Origin: Clostridium sp.
GTDB lineage: Bacteria > Bacillota > Clostridia > Peptostreptococcales > Peptostreptococcaceae
DNA: 33,644 bases
NCBI GenBank assembly: GCA_022782605.1
Contig: JALFMW010000090.1
Coordinates: 1-33,644, forward strand
Direction: 5' to 3'
Below are positions 9,330 to 17,786 of the stretch, piece by piece. The notes below the pieces were generated by a model, which was given only the letters and a program-made list of their open reading frames with translations, did not search any database and was not told the origin of the DNA. Both the position numbers and the translations under genes were made by a program. Positions within the stretch are counted from its first letter, which is position 1. Every line of letters starts with the position of its first letter.

Positions 9330-10076
9330 TTGAACGCAATAAGTAACTTATTAGGTCATGTACTTAGAATTATTTTCGAATTTGTTAATAATTACGGATT
9401 GTCTATAGTTGTTTTTACACTTCTTGTTAGATTATTATTAGTACCACTAATGATAAAACAAATAAGATCTCAAAAAGCAATGCAAGATATCCAACCTAAG
9501 ATAAAGGAAATTCAAGAAAAATATAAAAATAAGCCAGAAAAACAGCAAGAAGAGCTAATGAAAATATACCAAGAAGCAAAAATTAATCCACTAGCTGGTT
9601 GTTTACCATTATTAATACAAATGCCTATATTAATAGGATTATTTAATGTATTAAGAGAGCCAGTTACTTATGGAGTATTCCAAAGTGCAGCTGAATTTGC
9701 AAAAGCAGATACAGGTTTCTTATGGATAAAGAGTATATCAAGTACTAATAATGTGAGTTTGGCATTACTTTCAGGTATAAGTGCTTACTTCATGCAAAAA
9801 ATGATGACTACTGGGGATGAGCAGACTGAAAATATGATGAAAAGTATGACATATGTAATGGCAGCGATGTCATTATTCTGGGGATATACTTTCCAAGCAG
9901 GTCTTGCGGTATACTGGATAACAAGTAACTTATTCTCAATAGCTCAATACAAGTTAATAACAAGTCCTTTAAAAGCTAAACTGGCTGATTCTAAGGAGGC
10001 AGTAGTTAAACATGAAAAATCAGGAAAACCTAATAGCAATGCAAAGTCAGACAAAAAAGATAGAAATAAAAAGTAA
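9330..10076 (+). CDS. yidC: Membrane protein insertase YidC/OxaI/SpoIIIJ
   Basis: Insertase of 248 residues that places membrane proteins into the cytoplasmic membrane, alone or with SecYEG. It has about five hydrophobic segments; Arg34 (VFTLLVRLLLVPLMIKQ) matches the conserved positive residue of the hydrophilic groove. The charged loop QDIQPKIKEIQEKYKNKPEKQQ forms the cytoplasmic coiled coil. There is no lipobox or cleavable signal, unlike SpoIIIJ of Bacillus; the shorter form is usual in clostridia. The TTG start at 9330 follows AGGAGG by nine bases. The basic C-terminal tail overlaps the jag start by 65 nt in another frame. Confidence 0.95.
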   Translation: MNAISNLLGHVLRIIFEFVNNYGLSIVVFTLLVRLLLVPLMIKQIRSQKAMQDIQPKIKEIQEKYKNKPEKQQEELMKIYQEAKINPLAGCLPLLIQMPILIGLFNVLREPVTYGVFQSAAEFAKADTGFLWIKSISSTNNVSLALLSGISAYFMQKMMTTGDEQTENMMKSMTYVMAAMSLFWGYTFQAGLAVYWITSNLFSIAQYKLITSPLKAKLADSKEAVVKHEKSGKPNSNAKSDKKDRNKK

Positions 10077-10677
10077 GACTAAAGAAGAAGCAATTCAAAC
10101 AGCATTACTAAAATTAGGCGTTGAAGAAAAAGACATTGAAGTAAATGTTATTCAAAATCCTTCTAAGGGGTTCCTAGGATTGATAGGTGCTAAAGATGGG
10201 ATATATGAAATAACTGTTATAAAAAAAGAAGAAATAGAAATTGCCAAAGAATTTATAGAAAATATTCTGATAAAATCTAAAATAAATGCTAAAGTTAATG
10301 CTATTCAAGAAGATAACTTAATTAAAATTAGCATAGAAGGCAAAGAGGCTACTTGTTTAATTGGAAGAAGAGGAGAAACTCTTGATGCAGTACAGTTTTT
10401 AACAGGGTTAGCTTTAAACAAAATCAACAAAGATTCTCATATGAGAGTTTTAGTGGATATTGAAAATTATAGAAGTAAAAGAGAAGAATCATTAGTTAGA
10501 TATGCTAGAAAAGTTGCTCGTGAAGTAGCGAAAACTAGAAGAACGAAAAAATTAGACTATATGAATCCTTATGAAAGAAGAATAGTTCACTCAGCTTTAC
10601 AAAATGATAAGTATGTGATTACTTACAGTGAAGGTACAGATCCATATAGAAGACTAGTGATTGAATATAAAAGATAA
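10012..10677 (+). CDS. jag: RNA-binding protein Jag/KhpB (KH and R3H domains)
   Basis: A 221-residue protein with an N-terminal Jag-N domain (TKEEAIQTALLKLGVEEKDI, NPSKGFLGLIG), a KH domain with the loop IGRRGETLDAVQ, and a C-terminal R3H domain (MNPYERRIVHSALQ). KhpB pairs with KhpA in many Firmicutes and binds RNAs linked to cell elongation and division. The start lies inside the yidC coding region. AAGGAGG at 9993-9999 is 12 nt before the ATG at 10012; an ATG at 10039 is the other candidate and would give the more typical short N-terminus. Translational coupling to yidC is likely. Confidence 0.92.
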   Translation: MKNQENLIAMQSQTKKIEIKSKTKEEAIQTALLKLGVEEKDIEVNVIQNPSKGFLGLIGAKDGIYEITVIKKEEIEIAKEFIENILIKSKINAKVNAIQEDNLIKISIEGKEATCLIGRRGETLDAVQFLTGLALNKINKDSHMRVLVDIENYRSKREESLVRYARKVAREVAKTRRTKKLDYMNPYERRIVHSALQNDKYVITYSEGTDPYRRLVIEYKR

Positions 10678-10690
10678 ATAGTAAAAATGG

Positions 10691-10722
10691 AACCTCCTAA
10701 TATTTAGGGGGTTTAATTTTTG
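10691..10722 (+). terminator. Terminator after jag
   Basis: AACCTCCTAA (10691-10700) pairs with TTAGGGGGTT (10704-10713), with one G·U, over a 3-nt loop. TAATTTTT follows. Confidence 0.85.
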
Positions 10723-10748
10723 CTATTTATTTAATATAATGATAAAAT
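10720..10748 (+). promoter_or_regulatory. Possible promoter for mnmE
   Basis: TTGCTA (10720-10725), 17-nt spacer, TAAAAT (10743-10748), about 60 nt before the mnmE start and touching the jag terminator. Confidence 0.4.
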
Positions 10749-10810
10749 TGAGGTTATAATTTTAAATATTGGTTAAGAATTAAAAATAGATTAATTATAG
10801 AGGTGATATT

Positions 10811-12190
10811 ATGTTTATAGATGATACTATAGCAGCAATTGCAACAGCACCAGGAGAAGGTGGAATAGGCATAATAAGGATTAGTGGAAGTAAGGCCCTT
10901 ACAGTAGCTGAGGAAATATTCAAATCTGTATCAGGTAAGAAAATAACAGATTACAATACTCGTACTCTTATATATGGGCATATATTAGATGGAGATAATA
11001 AGATAGATGAAGTATTACTTGCATTCATGAAAGGTCCTAATTCTTATACAGCAGAGGATGTAATAGAAATAAATTGTCACGGTGGATTCATTTCAGTTAA
11101 AAAAATATTAGAATTAATATTAAGTAAAGATGTAAGACTTGCTGAAGAAGGTGAGTTTACAAAGAGAGCATTCCTAAATGGAAGAATAGACTTATCGCAA
11201 GCAGAAGCTGTAATTGATGTAATTAAAGCAAAAACAGATAAGGCGCAAGAGGTTGCTCAAAGCCACTTAAGTGGTTCTTTAGCTAATAAAATAAAAGAAT
11301 TAAGATTTAAAGTGACAGAGGTATTAGCTCATTTAGAAGTTTCAATAGACTTTGCTGAAGAAGATGTAGAAGAAATAACTTATGCAATGCTTGAAGATAA
11401 TGCAAATGCATTAAGAGCAGAAATAAAATCATTATATGATTCTGCTGAATGTGGAAAAGTTTTAAGAGATGGACTAAAAACAGTTATAGTTGGTAAACCA
11501 AATGTAGGTAAATCATCATTATTAAATTATATCTTAGGAGAAAATAGAGCAATAGTTACGGAAATAGCTGGTACAACAAGAGATGTTATTGAAGAGTTCG
11601 TTAATATAAAAGGAATTCCTTTAAAAATAGTTGATACAGCAGGTATAAGAGAAACGGAAGATATAGTTGAAAAAATAGGTGTTGAAAAATCAAAAGAATC
11701 ACTTAACTCAGCAGACTTAGTAATAATAGTTTTAGATAGTTCAAAAGAATTAACTGATGAAGATAGAGAAATATTAGAACAAGCAGTAGATAAAAAGACA
11801 ATTGTTTTATTAAATAAAACTGATCTTCCTCAAGCTGTTTCAGAGGAAGAAATATCTAAATATGTTGACAAAGATAGTATAATTAAAATATCGGCATTAA
11901 AGAACGAAGGTATAGAAAAAGTTCACGATAAAATAGAATCTATGGTATTCAAAGGTGATATAAAAAGTAACTCAAGTGTAGTAGTTACAAACTCTAGACA
12001 TAAGGATGCCTTACTAAAAGCATATAATTCTATCAATGATGCTATTGTTGGAATAGAACAAAGACTTCCATATGATTTTATAGAAGTAGATTTCAAAAAT
12101 ATATGGGATTATTTAGGATATATAAATGGAGATACTGTACAAGAAGACTTATTAGATACTATATTTGCTAACTTCTGTATAGGTAAATAA
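10811..12190 (+). CDS. mnmE: tRNA modification GTPase MnmE
   Basis: GTPase of 459 residues. With MnmG it installs the carboxymethylaminomethyl group on U34 of tRNAs reading two-fold degenerate codons. The N-terminal folate-binding domain begins DDTIAAIATAPGEGGIGIIRISG. The G domain has G1 GKPNVGKSS (about 228-236), G3 DTAGI and G4 NKTD. The protein ends FANFCIGK, with the catalytic cysteine of the C(I/L/V)GK motif. The ATG at 10811 follows AGAGGTG. mnmG follows after 93 nt that contain a parS-like site. Confidence 0.97.
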   Translation: MFIDDTIAAIATAPGEGGIGIIRISGSKALTVAEEIFKSVSGKKITDYNTRTLIYGHILDGDNKIDEVLLAFMKGPNSYTAEDVIEINCHGGFISVKKILELILSKDVRLAEEGEFTKRAFLNGRIDLSQAEAVIDVIKAKTDKAQEVAQSHLSGSLANKIKELRFKVTEVLAHLEVSIDFAEEDVEEITYAMLEDNANALRAEIKSLYDSAECGKVLRDGLKTVIVGKPNVGKSSLLNYILGENRAIVTEIAGTTRDVIEEFVNIKGIPLKIVDTAGIRETEDIVEKIGVEKSKESLNSADLVIIVLDSSKELTDEDREILEQAVDKKTIVLLNKTDLPQAVSEEEISKYVDKDSIIKISALKNEGIEKVHDKIESMVFKGDIKSNSSVVVTNSRHKDALLKAYNSINDAIVGIEQRLPYDFIEVDFKNIWDYLGYINGDTVQEDLLDTIFANFCIGK

Positions 12191-12246
12191 TAAAAATAAA
12201 CTTAAATAAAGTTACTTTAAAAAAGAAACGGGTAATAAAATATTAA

Positions 12247-12262
12247 CGTTTAACGTGAAACA
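12247..12262. other. parS-like ParB binding site
   Basis: CGTTTAACGTGAAACA matches the conserved parS consensus (TGTTTCACGTGAAACA) at 14 of 16 positions, with the right half perfect. It lies in the 93-nt gap between mnmE and mnmG, about 3 to 5 kb from noc, soj and spo0J, and near the origin where parS sites cluster. Confidence 0.7.
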
Positions 12263-12283
12263 TTATTTAAGAAAGGAGATAAT

Positions 12284-14179
12284 ATGCAAACATATAATGC
12301 AGGAAGTTATGACGTAATTGTTGTTGGAGCAGGTCATGCTGGATGTGAGGCAGCATTAGCTACAGCAAGAATGGGTCAAAAGACATTAATAATAACATTA
12401 ACACTAGACTCAATTGGAATGATGCCATGTAACCCATCAATAGGGGGAACAGGTAAAGGACAATTAGTTAAAGAAGTGGATGCCCTTGGTGGAGAAATGG
12501 GTATAAATATAGATAAAACATTTATACAAAGTAGAATGTTAAACACAGCAAAAGGACCAGCTGTTCATTCACTTAGAGCTCAAGCAGATAAATTTAAATA
12601 TCATACAGAAATGAAAAAAACTATGGAGAATGAGCCTAATCTAGATATAGTTATGGATGAGGTTGTTGACTTAATTACAGAAGGTAAAGTTGTAAAAGGA
12701 GTTATAACTAAATTAGGATGTGAATACAGTGCTAAAGCAGTTATATTAGCAACAGGGGTTTACCTAAATTCAACAATATATATAGGAGAAAACACATTTA
12801 ATGAAGGTCCAAATGGATTAGGATATGCTGCTCACTTAACTGATAAATTAGTAGATTTAGGGTTAAATATGAGAAGATTCAAAACAGGAACTCCTGCTAG
12901 AATTCATAGAGATAGTATAGATTTCTCTCAAATGGAAATTCAAGAAGGTGACGCGAAAATAACACCATTCTCATTTATGAGTGATAAATTAGAAATAGAT
13001 CAAGTACCTTGTCATTTAGCAAGAACAAATACTGATACGCACAAAGTTATATTAGATAATATTGAAAGATCAGCAATGTATAGCGGTAAAGTAAATGCTA
13101 CAGGTGCTAGATACTGTCCTTCAATAGAAGATAAAGTTGTAAGATTTAGTGATAAAGAATCTCATCAAACTTTTATTGAACCAGAAGGATTAAATACAAA
13201 AGAAATGTACATCCAAGGTATATCAACTAGTTTACCATTTGAAGTACAAGTTCAAATATATAAATCAATGAAAGGTCTTGAAAATGCTCAAATAATGAGA
13301 CCTGCTTATGCCATAGAATATGATTGTATAGATCCTACACAATTAAAAGCTACTTTAGAAATTAAAGTAATAGAAAACTTATATAGTGCAGGACAATTCA
13401 ATGGTACATCCGGATATGAAGAAGCAGCAGCACAAGGACTTATAGCTGGTATAAATGCAGCATTAAAAATACAAGGAAAAGAACCATTTATATTAGATAG
13501 ATCAGAAGGATATATAGGAGTTCTTATTGATGATTTAGTTACTAAAGGAACTAATGAACCGTATAGAATGATGACTTCTAGAGCTGAATATAGATTATAT
13601 CTAAGACAAGATAATGCAGATATGAGACTTACAGAAAAAGGTCATGAAATAGGTCTTGTTAAAGAAGATAGATATGAAAGATATCTTAATAAAAAAGCAG
13701 CAATTGAAAAAGAATTAGAAAGATTAAAAACAGAAAGAGTTACTCCAAAAGAAGTTAACCATATATTAAGTGAAATTGGTGGTGCTGAAATAAAGGTTGG
13801 TTTATCTTTATATGAATTCTTAAAACGTCCAGAAGTTACTTATGATATATTAGAACAAATAGGTAAAGGCGCTGGAGAAGAAGTGGCTGATGACGTAAAA
13901 GAACAATGTGTAATTATGTCTAAATATGAAGGATATATAGATAAACAATTAAAACAAATAGACCAATTTAAGAAACTAGAAAATAGAAAACTTCCAGAAG
14001 ATATAAATTATGCTTCAATAGAAGGTCTTAGACTGGAAGCAAGACAAAAACTAGATGCTATAAAACCTGTATCTATAGGACAAGCTTCTCGTATATCAGG
14101 TGTTTCACCTGCTGATATATCAGTTTTACTTATTTACTTAGAGCAAATGAGAAAAACTAGAGGAGGAAAAAATGAATAA
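12284..14179 (+). CDS. mnmG: tRNA uridine 5-carboxymethylaminomethyl modification enzyme MnmG (GidA)
   Basis: FAD-dependent partner of MnmE, 631 residues, full length. The N-terminal Rossmann motif is [19 protein letters not shown]. The family signature [20 protein letters not shown] follows at about 45-64, then the second FAD segment [17 protein letters not shown]. The C-terminal helical domain for MnmE and tRNA contact ends with [20 protein letters not shown]. The ATG at 12284 follows GAAAGGAG. It overlaps rsmG by 8 nt, so the two are translationally coupled. Confidence 0.98.
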   Translation: MQTYNAGSYDVIVVGAGHAGCEAALATARMGQKTLIITLTLDSIGMMPCNPSIGGTGKGQLVKEVDALGGEMGINIDKTFIQSRMLNTAKGPAVHSLRAQADKFKYHTEMKKTMENEPNLDIVMDEVVDLITEGKVVKGVITKLGCEYSAKAVILATGVYLNSTIYIGENTFNEGPNGLGYAAHLTDKLVDLGLNMRRFKTGTPARIHRDSIDFSQMEIQEGDAKITPFSFMSDKLEIDQVPCHLARTNTDTHKVILDNIERSAMYSGKVNATGARYCPSIEDKVVRFSDKESHQTFIEPEGLNTKEMYIQGISTSLPFEVQVQIYKSMKGLENAQIMRPAYAIEYDCIDPTQLKATLEIKVIENLYSAGQFNGTSGYEEAAAQGLIAGINAALKIQGKEPFILDRSEGYIGVLIDDLVTKGTNEPYRMMTSRAEYRLYLRQDNADMRLTEKGHEIGLVKEDRYERYLNKKAAIEKELERLKTERVTPKEVNHILSEIGGAEIKVGLSLYEFLKRPEVTYDILEQIGKGAGEEVADDVKEQCVIMSKYEGYIDKQLKQIDQFKKLENRKLPEDINYASIEGLRLEARQKLDAIKPVSIGQASRISGVSPADISVLLIYLEQMRKTRGGKNE

Positions 14180-14891
14180 TCTAGAAGTATTAAAGTCAGG
14201 TATAGAAGGTTTTGGATTAGAAGCTAGTGATAAAAAATTACAAAACTTAAAAAAATATAGAGAAATACTAGTTGAATGGAATAAAGTAATGAATTTAACA
14301 GGTATAGAAGAAGAAAGAGAAGTGTATATAAAGCACTTCTTAGATTCTATATCAGCAGTAACAAACAATTATATAAATGAGAATACATCACTAATTGATG
14401 TTGGTACAGGGGCAGGTTTTCCTGGTATGCCACTTAAAATTTGTTTGGAAAACTTAGATTTAACTTTATTAGATTCTTTAAATAAGAGAATAAACTTTTT
14501 ACAAGAAGTAGCTAATCAATTAGATTTACAAGGTATAGAATTTATACATGGTAGAGCAGAAGACTTTGGTAAAAGTGAAGAATACAGAGAAAAGTTTGAT
14601 GTAGCTACAGCAAGAGCTGTTGCAGGATTACCTATATTAATGGAATTTTGTGTTCCATTTGTAAAAGTTGGGGGATATTTCATATGTTTAAAAGGACCAA
14701 ATGCTAACTTAGAATTAGAAGAATCTAAAGCTGCTATGGAAGTTTTAGGAATTGAGTTTATTGAAAAAATAGATGTTAAGCTACCAGATTTAGAGCTGAA
14801 CCATAATATATTAGTATTTAAAAAAGTAAAAAATACCCCATCAAAATATCCAAGAAAAGCAGGCAAACCATCTAAAAATCCTATAAAATAA
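14172..14891 (+). CDS. rsmG: 16S rRNA (guanine527-N7)-methyltransferase RsmG (GidB)
   Basis: SAM-dependent methyltransferase of 239 residues that modifies G527 in the 530 loop of 16S rRNA; loss gives low-level streptomycin resistance in several bacteria. The SAM-binding motif is [17 protein letters not shown], followed by [12 protein letters not shown], and [15 protein letters not shown] is also typical. The start ATG lies inside the last codons of mnmG, preceded by AGGAGG. The C-terminal tail is basic ([14 protein letters not shown]). Confidence 0.97.
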   Translation: MNNLEVLKSGIEGFGLEASDKKLQNLKKYREILVEWNKVMNLTGIEEEREVYIKHFLDSISAVTNNYINENTSLIDVGTGAGFPGMPLKICLENLDLTLLDSLNKRINFLQEVANQLDLQGIEFIHGRAEDFGKSEEYREKFDVATARAVAGLPILMEFCVPFVKVGGYFICLKGPNANLELEESKAAMEVLGIEFIEKIDVKLPDLELNHNILVFKKVKNTPSKYPRKAGKPSKNPIK

Positions 14892-14940
14892 ATAATATAA
14901 AGGAATATAGAAGGAAAATAATATTAGATGAAGAAATAAA

Positions 14941-14972
14941 TACTCATAAAGGGAGTTTTCCCTTTATGAGTA
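14941..14972. other. Perfect 14-bp hairpin after rsmG
   Basis: TACTCATAAAGGGA (14941-14954) and TCCCTTTATGAGTA (14959-14972) pair without a mismatch over the loop GTTT. No T-run follows on the plus strand; the minus strand has TTTATTTCTTC after it. It may end the mnmE-mnmG-rsmG transcript as a processing or stability hairpin, or be a two-sided operator for noc, which starts 70 nt on. Confidence 0.6.
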
Positions 14973-15041
14973 AAAACAAAATAAAAAGTAAATTTACATA
15001 AATTGCAGTAAAAATATATTTATCAATAAGAGAGGGATGTT

Positions 15042-15827
15042 ATGGAAGAAAAAATAGTTAGAGATATACCAGTTGATAAAGTAATTCCAAATCCATATCA
15101 ACCAAGAAAGGCATTTTCAGATAGTGCCCTAGAAGAGTTAAGTAAATCTATACAAGAATACGGAGTTCTTCAACCTATCACGGTTAGACAAAAAGACAAT
15201 GGATATGAATTGGTTGCTGGAGAGAGAAGACTTAGAGCAGCAAAACTGGCTAAATTAGAGACTATACCGGCTATAATAAATAATATGTCAGATCAACATT
15301 CCGCAGTGTTGGCTTTATTAGAAAATTTACAAAGAGAAGATTTAAACTTTATAGAAGAATCTTTAGGATATGAAAACCTAATAAAAGAACATAATTTTAC
15401 ACAACAACAGTTGGCTGAAAAATTAGGGAAAAATCAATCTACTATAGCTAATAAACTTAGAATATTAAAACTTCCAGATACAGTAAAACAATATCTTGTA
15501 GAAAATGGTCTAACAGAAAGACATGCAAGAGCATTACTTAAATTACCTAATGAGGAACTAATGATGGATATAGTTCAAAAGGTGGTAAAACTAGAGCTTA
15601 CTGTAAAGAAGACAGAAAAACTGATAAATGATACTATAGAATCTTTAAAAGCTGAGCAAGAGCCAGAAAAAAAACAGAATATAAAATTTTCAATGAGTAT
15701 GAAATTATATGTTAATACTTTAAAGCAGGCATATGATGCAATAATTAATACGGGTATTGATGCAAAGTATAATGAAATAGATAAGGGAGATTACTTAGAA
15801 GTTGTTGTAAAGATCCCTAAAAAGTAA
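15042..15827 (+). CDS. noc: Nucleoid occlusion protein Noc (ParB family)
   Basis: ParB/Spo0J family protein of 261 residues. The ParB/Srx CTP-binding domain shows VIPNPYQPRKAFS, GVLQPITVR, VAGERRLRAA and LLENLQREDL. The helix-turn-helix is TQQQLAEKLGKNQSTIANKLR, with the Noc/ParB core GLTERHARALLKL after it. Position before soj-spo0J and similarity beyond the HTH favour Noc, which coats DNA at its own sites and blocks division over the nucleoid. It starts directly with MEEKIVRDIPVDKV, so the membrane-binding amphipathic N-terminus of Bacillus Noc is missing; an in-frame stop lies just upstream. A second ParB is the alternative. Confidence 0.82.
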   Translation: MEEKIVRDIPVDKVIPNPYQPRKAFSDSALEELSKSIQEYGVLQPITVRQKDNGYELVAGERRLRAAKLAKLETIPAIINNMSDQHSAVLALLENLQREDLNFIEESLGYENLIKEHNFTQQQLAEKLGKNQSTIANKLRILKLPDTVKQYLVENGLTERHARALLKLPNEELMMDIVQKVVKLELTVKKTEKLINDTIESLKAEQEPEKKQNIKFSMSMKLYVNTLKQAYDAIINTGIDAKYNEIDKGDYLEVVVKIPKK

Positions 15828-15829
15828 AG

Positions 15830-15857
15830 GGTTACTGCTAAGCAGTAATCTTTTTTT
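15830..15857 (+). terminator. Terminator after noc
   Basis: TTACTGCT (15832-15839) pairs with AGCAGTAA (15841-15848), extended by G·U and G-C, followed by seven T. It begins 3 nt after the noc stop, so noc is probably not co-transcribed with soj. Confidence 0.8.
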
Positions 15858-15881
15858 AAAAGTAAAAAGGGGGAATTTTTT

Positions 15882-16655
15882 ATGGGAAAATCTATAGCTA
15901 TATTTAATCAAAAAGGTGGAGTAGGAAAAACAACCACTAATGTAAATTTAAGTGCCAGTATAGGCAAGTTAGGGAAAAAGGTATTGGTTTTAGATATGGA
16001 TCCTCAAGGGAATACTACTAGTGGGTATGGAATTGATAAAAATACTATAGAAAATACAATATATGAAGTAATAGTAGATGGATTAGATATTCATGATGCT
16101 ATTATTAAAACTGATTTTGATAATATTTATCTAGTTGCCGCAGCCAGTGAATTAGCAGGTGCAGAAATAGAGTTAGCAAATGAAAAAGATAGAGAGTATA
16201 AATTAAAAAATAGTCTAGATAAAATAAAAGATGATTATGACTATATTTTTATAGATTGTCCTCCTTCTTTAGGTATGTTGACTATAAATTCTTTAACTGC
16301 ATCTGATAGTGTGCTAATTCCAATACAGTGTGAATATTATGCCCTTGAAGGGGTAAGTCAGCTGATGTCTACTTTTAAGCTTGTTAAAAAGAGACTTAAT
16401 CCTAATATTGAAATACAAGGAGTAGTTCTTAGTATGTTTGATGGAAGAGCTAACTTATCAATTCAAGTTGTGGAAGAGGTTAAAAAATACTTCAAAGGCA
16501 GTGTTTATACTACATTAATTCCTAGAAATGTAAGATTAGCTGAGGCACCAAGTTATGGAAAGCCAGTTATTTATTATGACACAAAATGTAGGGGAACAGA
16601 GGCATATAAAGAATTGGCAGAAGAATTTATTGAGCTAGAGGAGGATGTAATATAG
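15882..16655 (+). CDS. soj: Chromosome partitioning ATPase Soj (ParA)
   Basis: ParA-type Walker ATPase of 257 residues. The deviant Walker A, KGGVGKTTT at residues 11-19, has the signature lysine. DMDPQGNTTSGYG and FIDCPPSLGMLTINSLTASD follow. Soj binds DNA as an ATP dimer, is switched by Spo0J, and in Firmicutes also acts on DnaA. The ATG at 15882 follows AAAGGGGGAATTTTTT. The next gene, spo0J, starts one base after its stop, a typical parAB pair. Confidence 0.97.
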   Translation: MGKSIAIFNQKGGVGKTTTNVNLSASIGKLGKKVLVLDMDPQGNTTSGYGIDKNTIENTIYEVIVDGLDIHDAIIKTDFDNIYLVAAASELAGAEIELANEKDREYKLKNSLDKIKDDYDYIFIDCPPSLGMLTINSLTASDSVLIPIQCEYYALEGVSQLMSTFKLVKKRLNPNIEIQGVVLSMFDGRANLSIQVVEEVKKYFKGSVYTTLIPRNVRLAEAPSYGKPVIYYDTKCRGTEAYKELAEEFIELEEDVI

Positions 16656-16656
16656 C

Positions 16657-17523
16657 ATGGATAGTACATCTAGAAGAAGTAAGAGATTAGGAAAGGGTCT
16701 TAGTGCTCTAATTCCTGAAATAAATGAAGAAATAGAAGAAAAAGATATTATTGATATAAAATTAAGTAATATACGTCCTAATAAAAACCAACCAAGAAAA
16801 GAATTTGATGAAGATAGGATAAAAGCTCTAGCTGAATCTATAAAAAATGTGGGTGTTTTACAACCTATCGTTTTGAAACCTTTGGAAAAAGATACATATA
16901 TGATTATAGCAGGAGAAAGAAGATATAGAGCGTCAATTATTGCTGGAAAAGAAACAATACCGGCAGTTATAAAAGATATTCCAATTAAAGATGTCCTGGA
17001 AATTGCTTTGATAGAAAATTTACAAAGGGAAGATTTAAATGCAATAGAAGAAGCCTTAGCATACAAAGGTTTAATTGAAAATTATAAAGTTACTCAAGAA
17101 GAATTATCTGAAGCTGTTGGTAAAAGTAGACCTCATATAACAAATACACTTAGGTTACTTAACCTGCAAAGTAAAATTATAAAGATGATTGAAAATGGAG
17201 AGATAACACCGGGACATGGAAAAGCATTACTTAGAATTGAAGATACTGATAAACAATTAGAAATTGCTAATAGAATAGTTAAGGAAGAATTATCAGTTCG
17301 GGAAGTTGAAGAAATAGCTAAGAAAATATTGTCAGACAAAGATATTAAAAAAGCAAAGAAAAATCAAAAAGATATATATATATTAGATGCAGAAGAAAAA
17401 TTATCTAATATATTTGGAACAAAAGTAAGTATATCATCGGGAAAGAAAAAAGGAAAAATAGAAATAGTATATAATAATGAAGAAGAGTTAAATGATATAT
17501 TATCAATGATGATGGAAGAATAG
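16657..17523 (+). CDS. spo0J: Chromosome partitioning protein Spo0J (ParB)
   Basis: Centromere-binding CTPase of 288 residues. The N-terminal RLGKGLSALIP is the ParA-stimulating motif. The CTP-binding domain has NKNQPRKEF, GVLQPIVLK and IAGERRYRAS, with IENLQREDL. The HTH is TQEELSEAVGKSRPHITNTLR, followed by GEITPGHGKALLRI. The C-terminal dimer domain has the typical KIEIVYNNEEELNDIL end. The ATG at 16657 sits eight bases after GAGGAGG, inside the end of soj. It loads SMC at parS sites. Confidence 0.97.
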   Translation: MDSTSRRSKRLGKGLSALIPEINEEIEEKDIIDIKLSNIRPNKNQPRKEFDEDRIKALAESIKNVGVLQPIVLKPLEKDTYMIIAGERRYRASIIAGKETIPAVIKDIPIKDVLEIALIENLQREDLNAIEEALAYKGLIENYKVTQEELSEAVGKSRPHITNTLRLLNLQSKIIKMIENGEITPGHGKALLRIEDTDKQLEIANRIVKEELSVREVEEIAKKILSDKDIKKAKKNQKDIYILDAEEKLSNIFGTKVSISSGKKKGKIEIVYNNEEELNDILSMMMEE

Positions 17524-17533
17524 TTTAATAAGC

Positions 17534-17571
17534 AAGAAGATATTGAAGTAAATTTAGTATCTTCTTTTTTT
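17534..17571 (+). terminator. Terminator after spo0J
   Basis: AAGAAGATA (17534-17542) pairs with TATCTTCTT (17558-17566), with a 15-nt loop and a T-run to 17571. Confidence 0.7.
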
Positions 17572-17727
17572 ATGGTCAATTATAGTAATAATTAAAATAT
17601 AAGAAAAAAGGAAAAATAATATTGAAATTTAAAAATTGAAGTATTTTTTAGGATTTTAAAATAGTTATATAATGAAAAAGAAAACTAGAAAAAAAAGGCA
17701 TATTTAAATGATGTTTTTAATATAAAT

Positions 17728-17766
17728 TTAAGTTATAATTATATTATAAATTTATAACAACTTAAA
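17728..17766. promoter_or_regulatory. Imperfect inverted repeat before the HTH-TPR gene
   Basis: AAGTTATAA and TTATAACAACTT face each other in the 60 nt before the regulator gene, in an AT-only stretch. It may be an operator. A similar TTATAACAACT-AAAA element stands at 21251-21266 before rpsF. Confidence 0.35.
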
Positions 17767-17786
17767 AAGGGGGGTGCAAATAATAT

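Noticed and set aside
14516-14866. 116-codon minus-strand frame inside rsmG
   Set aside because: Shadow of the methyltransferase gene with no family resemblance.
16635-17066. 143-codon open frame on the minus strand inside spo0J
   Set aside because: It is fully antisense to a clear ParB gene, its protein is Ser/Ile/Phe-rich as expected from reversed AT-rich coding DNA, and no ribosome site precedes it.
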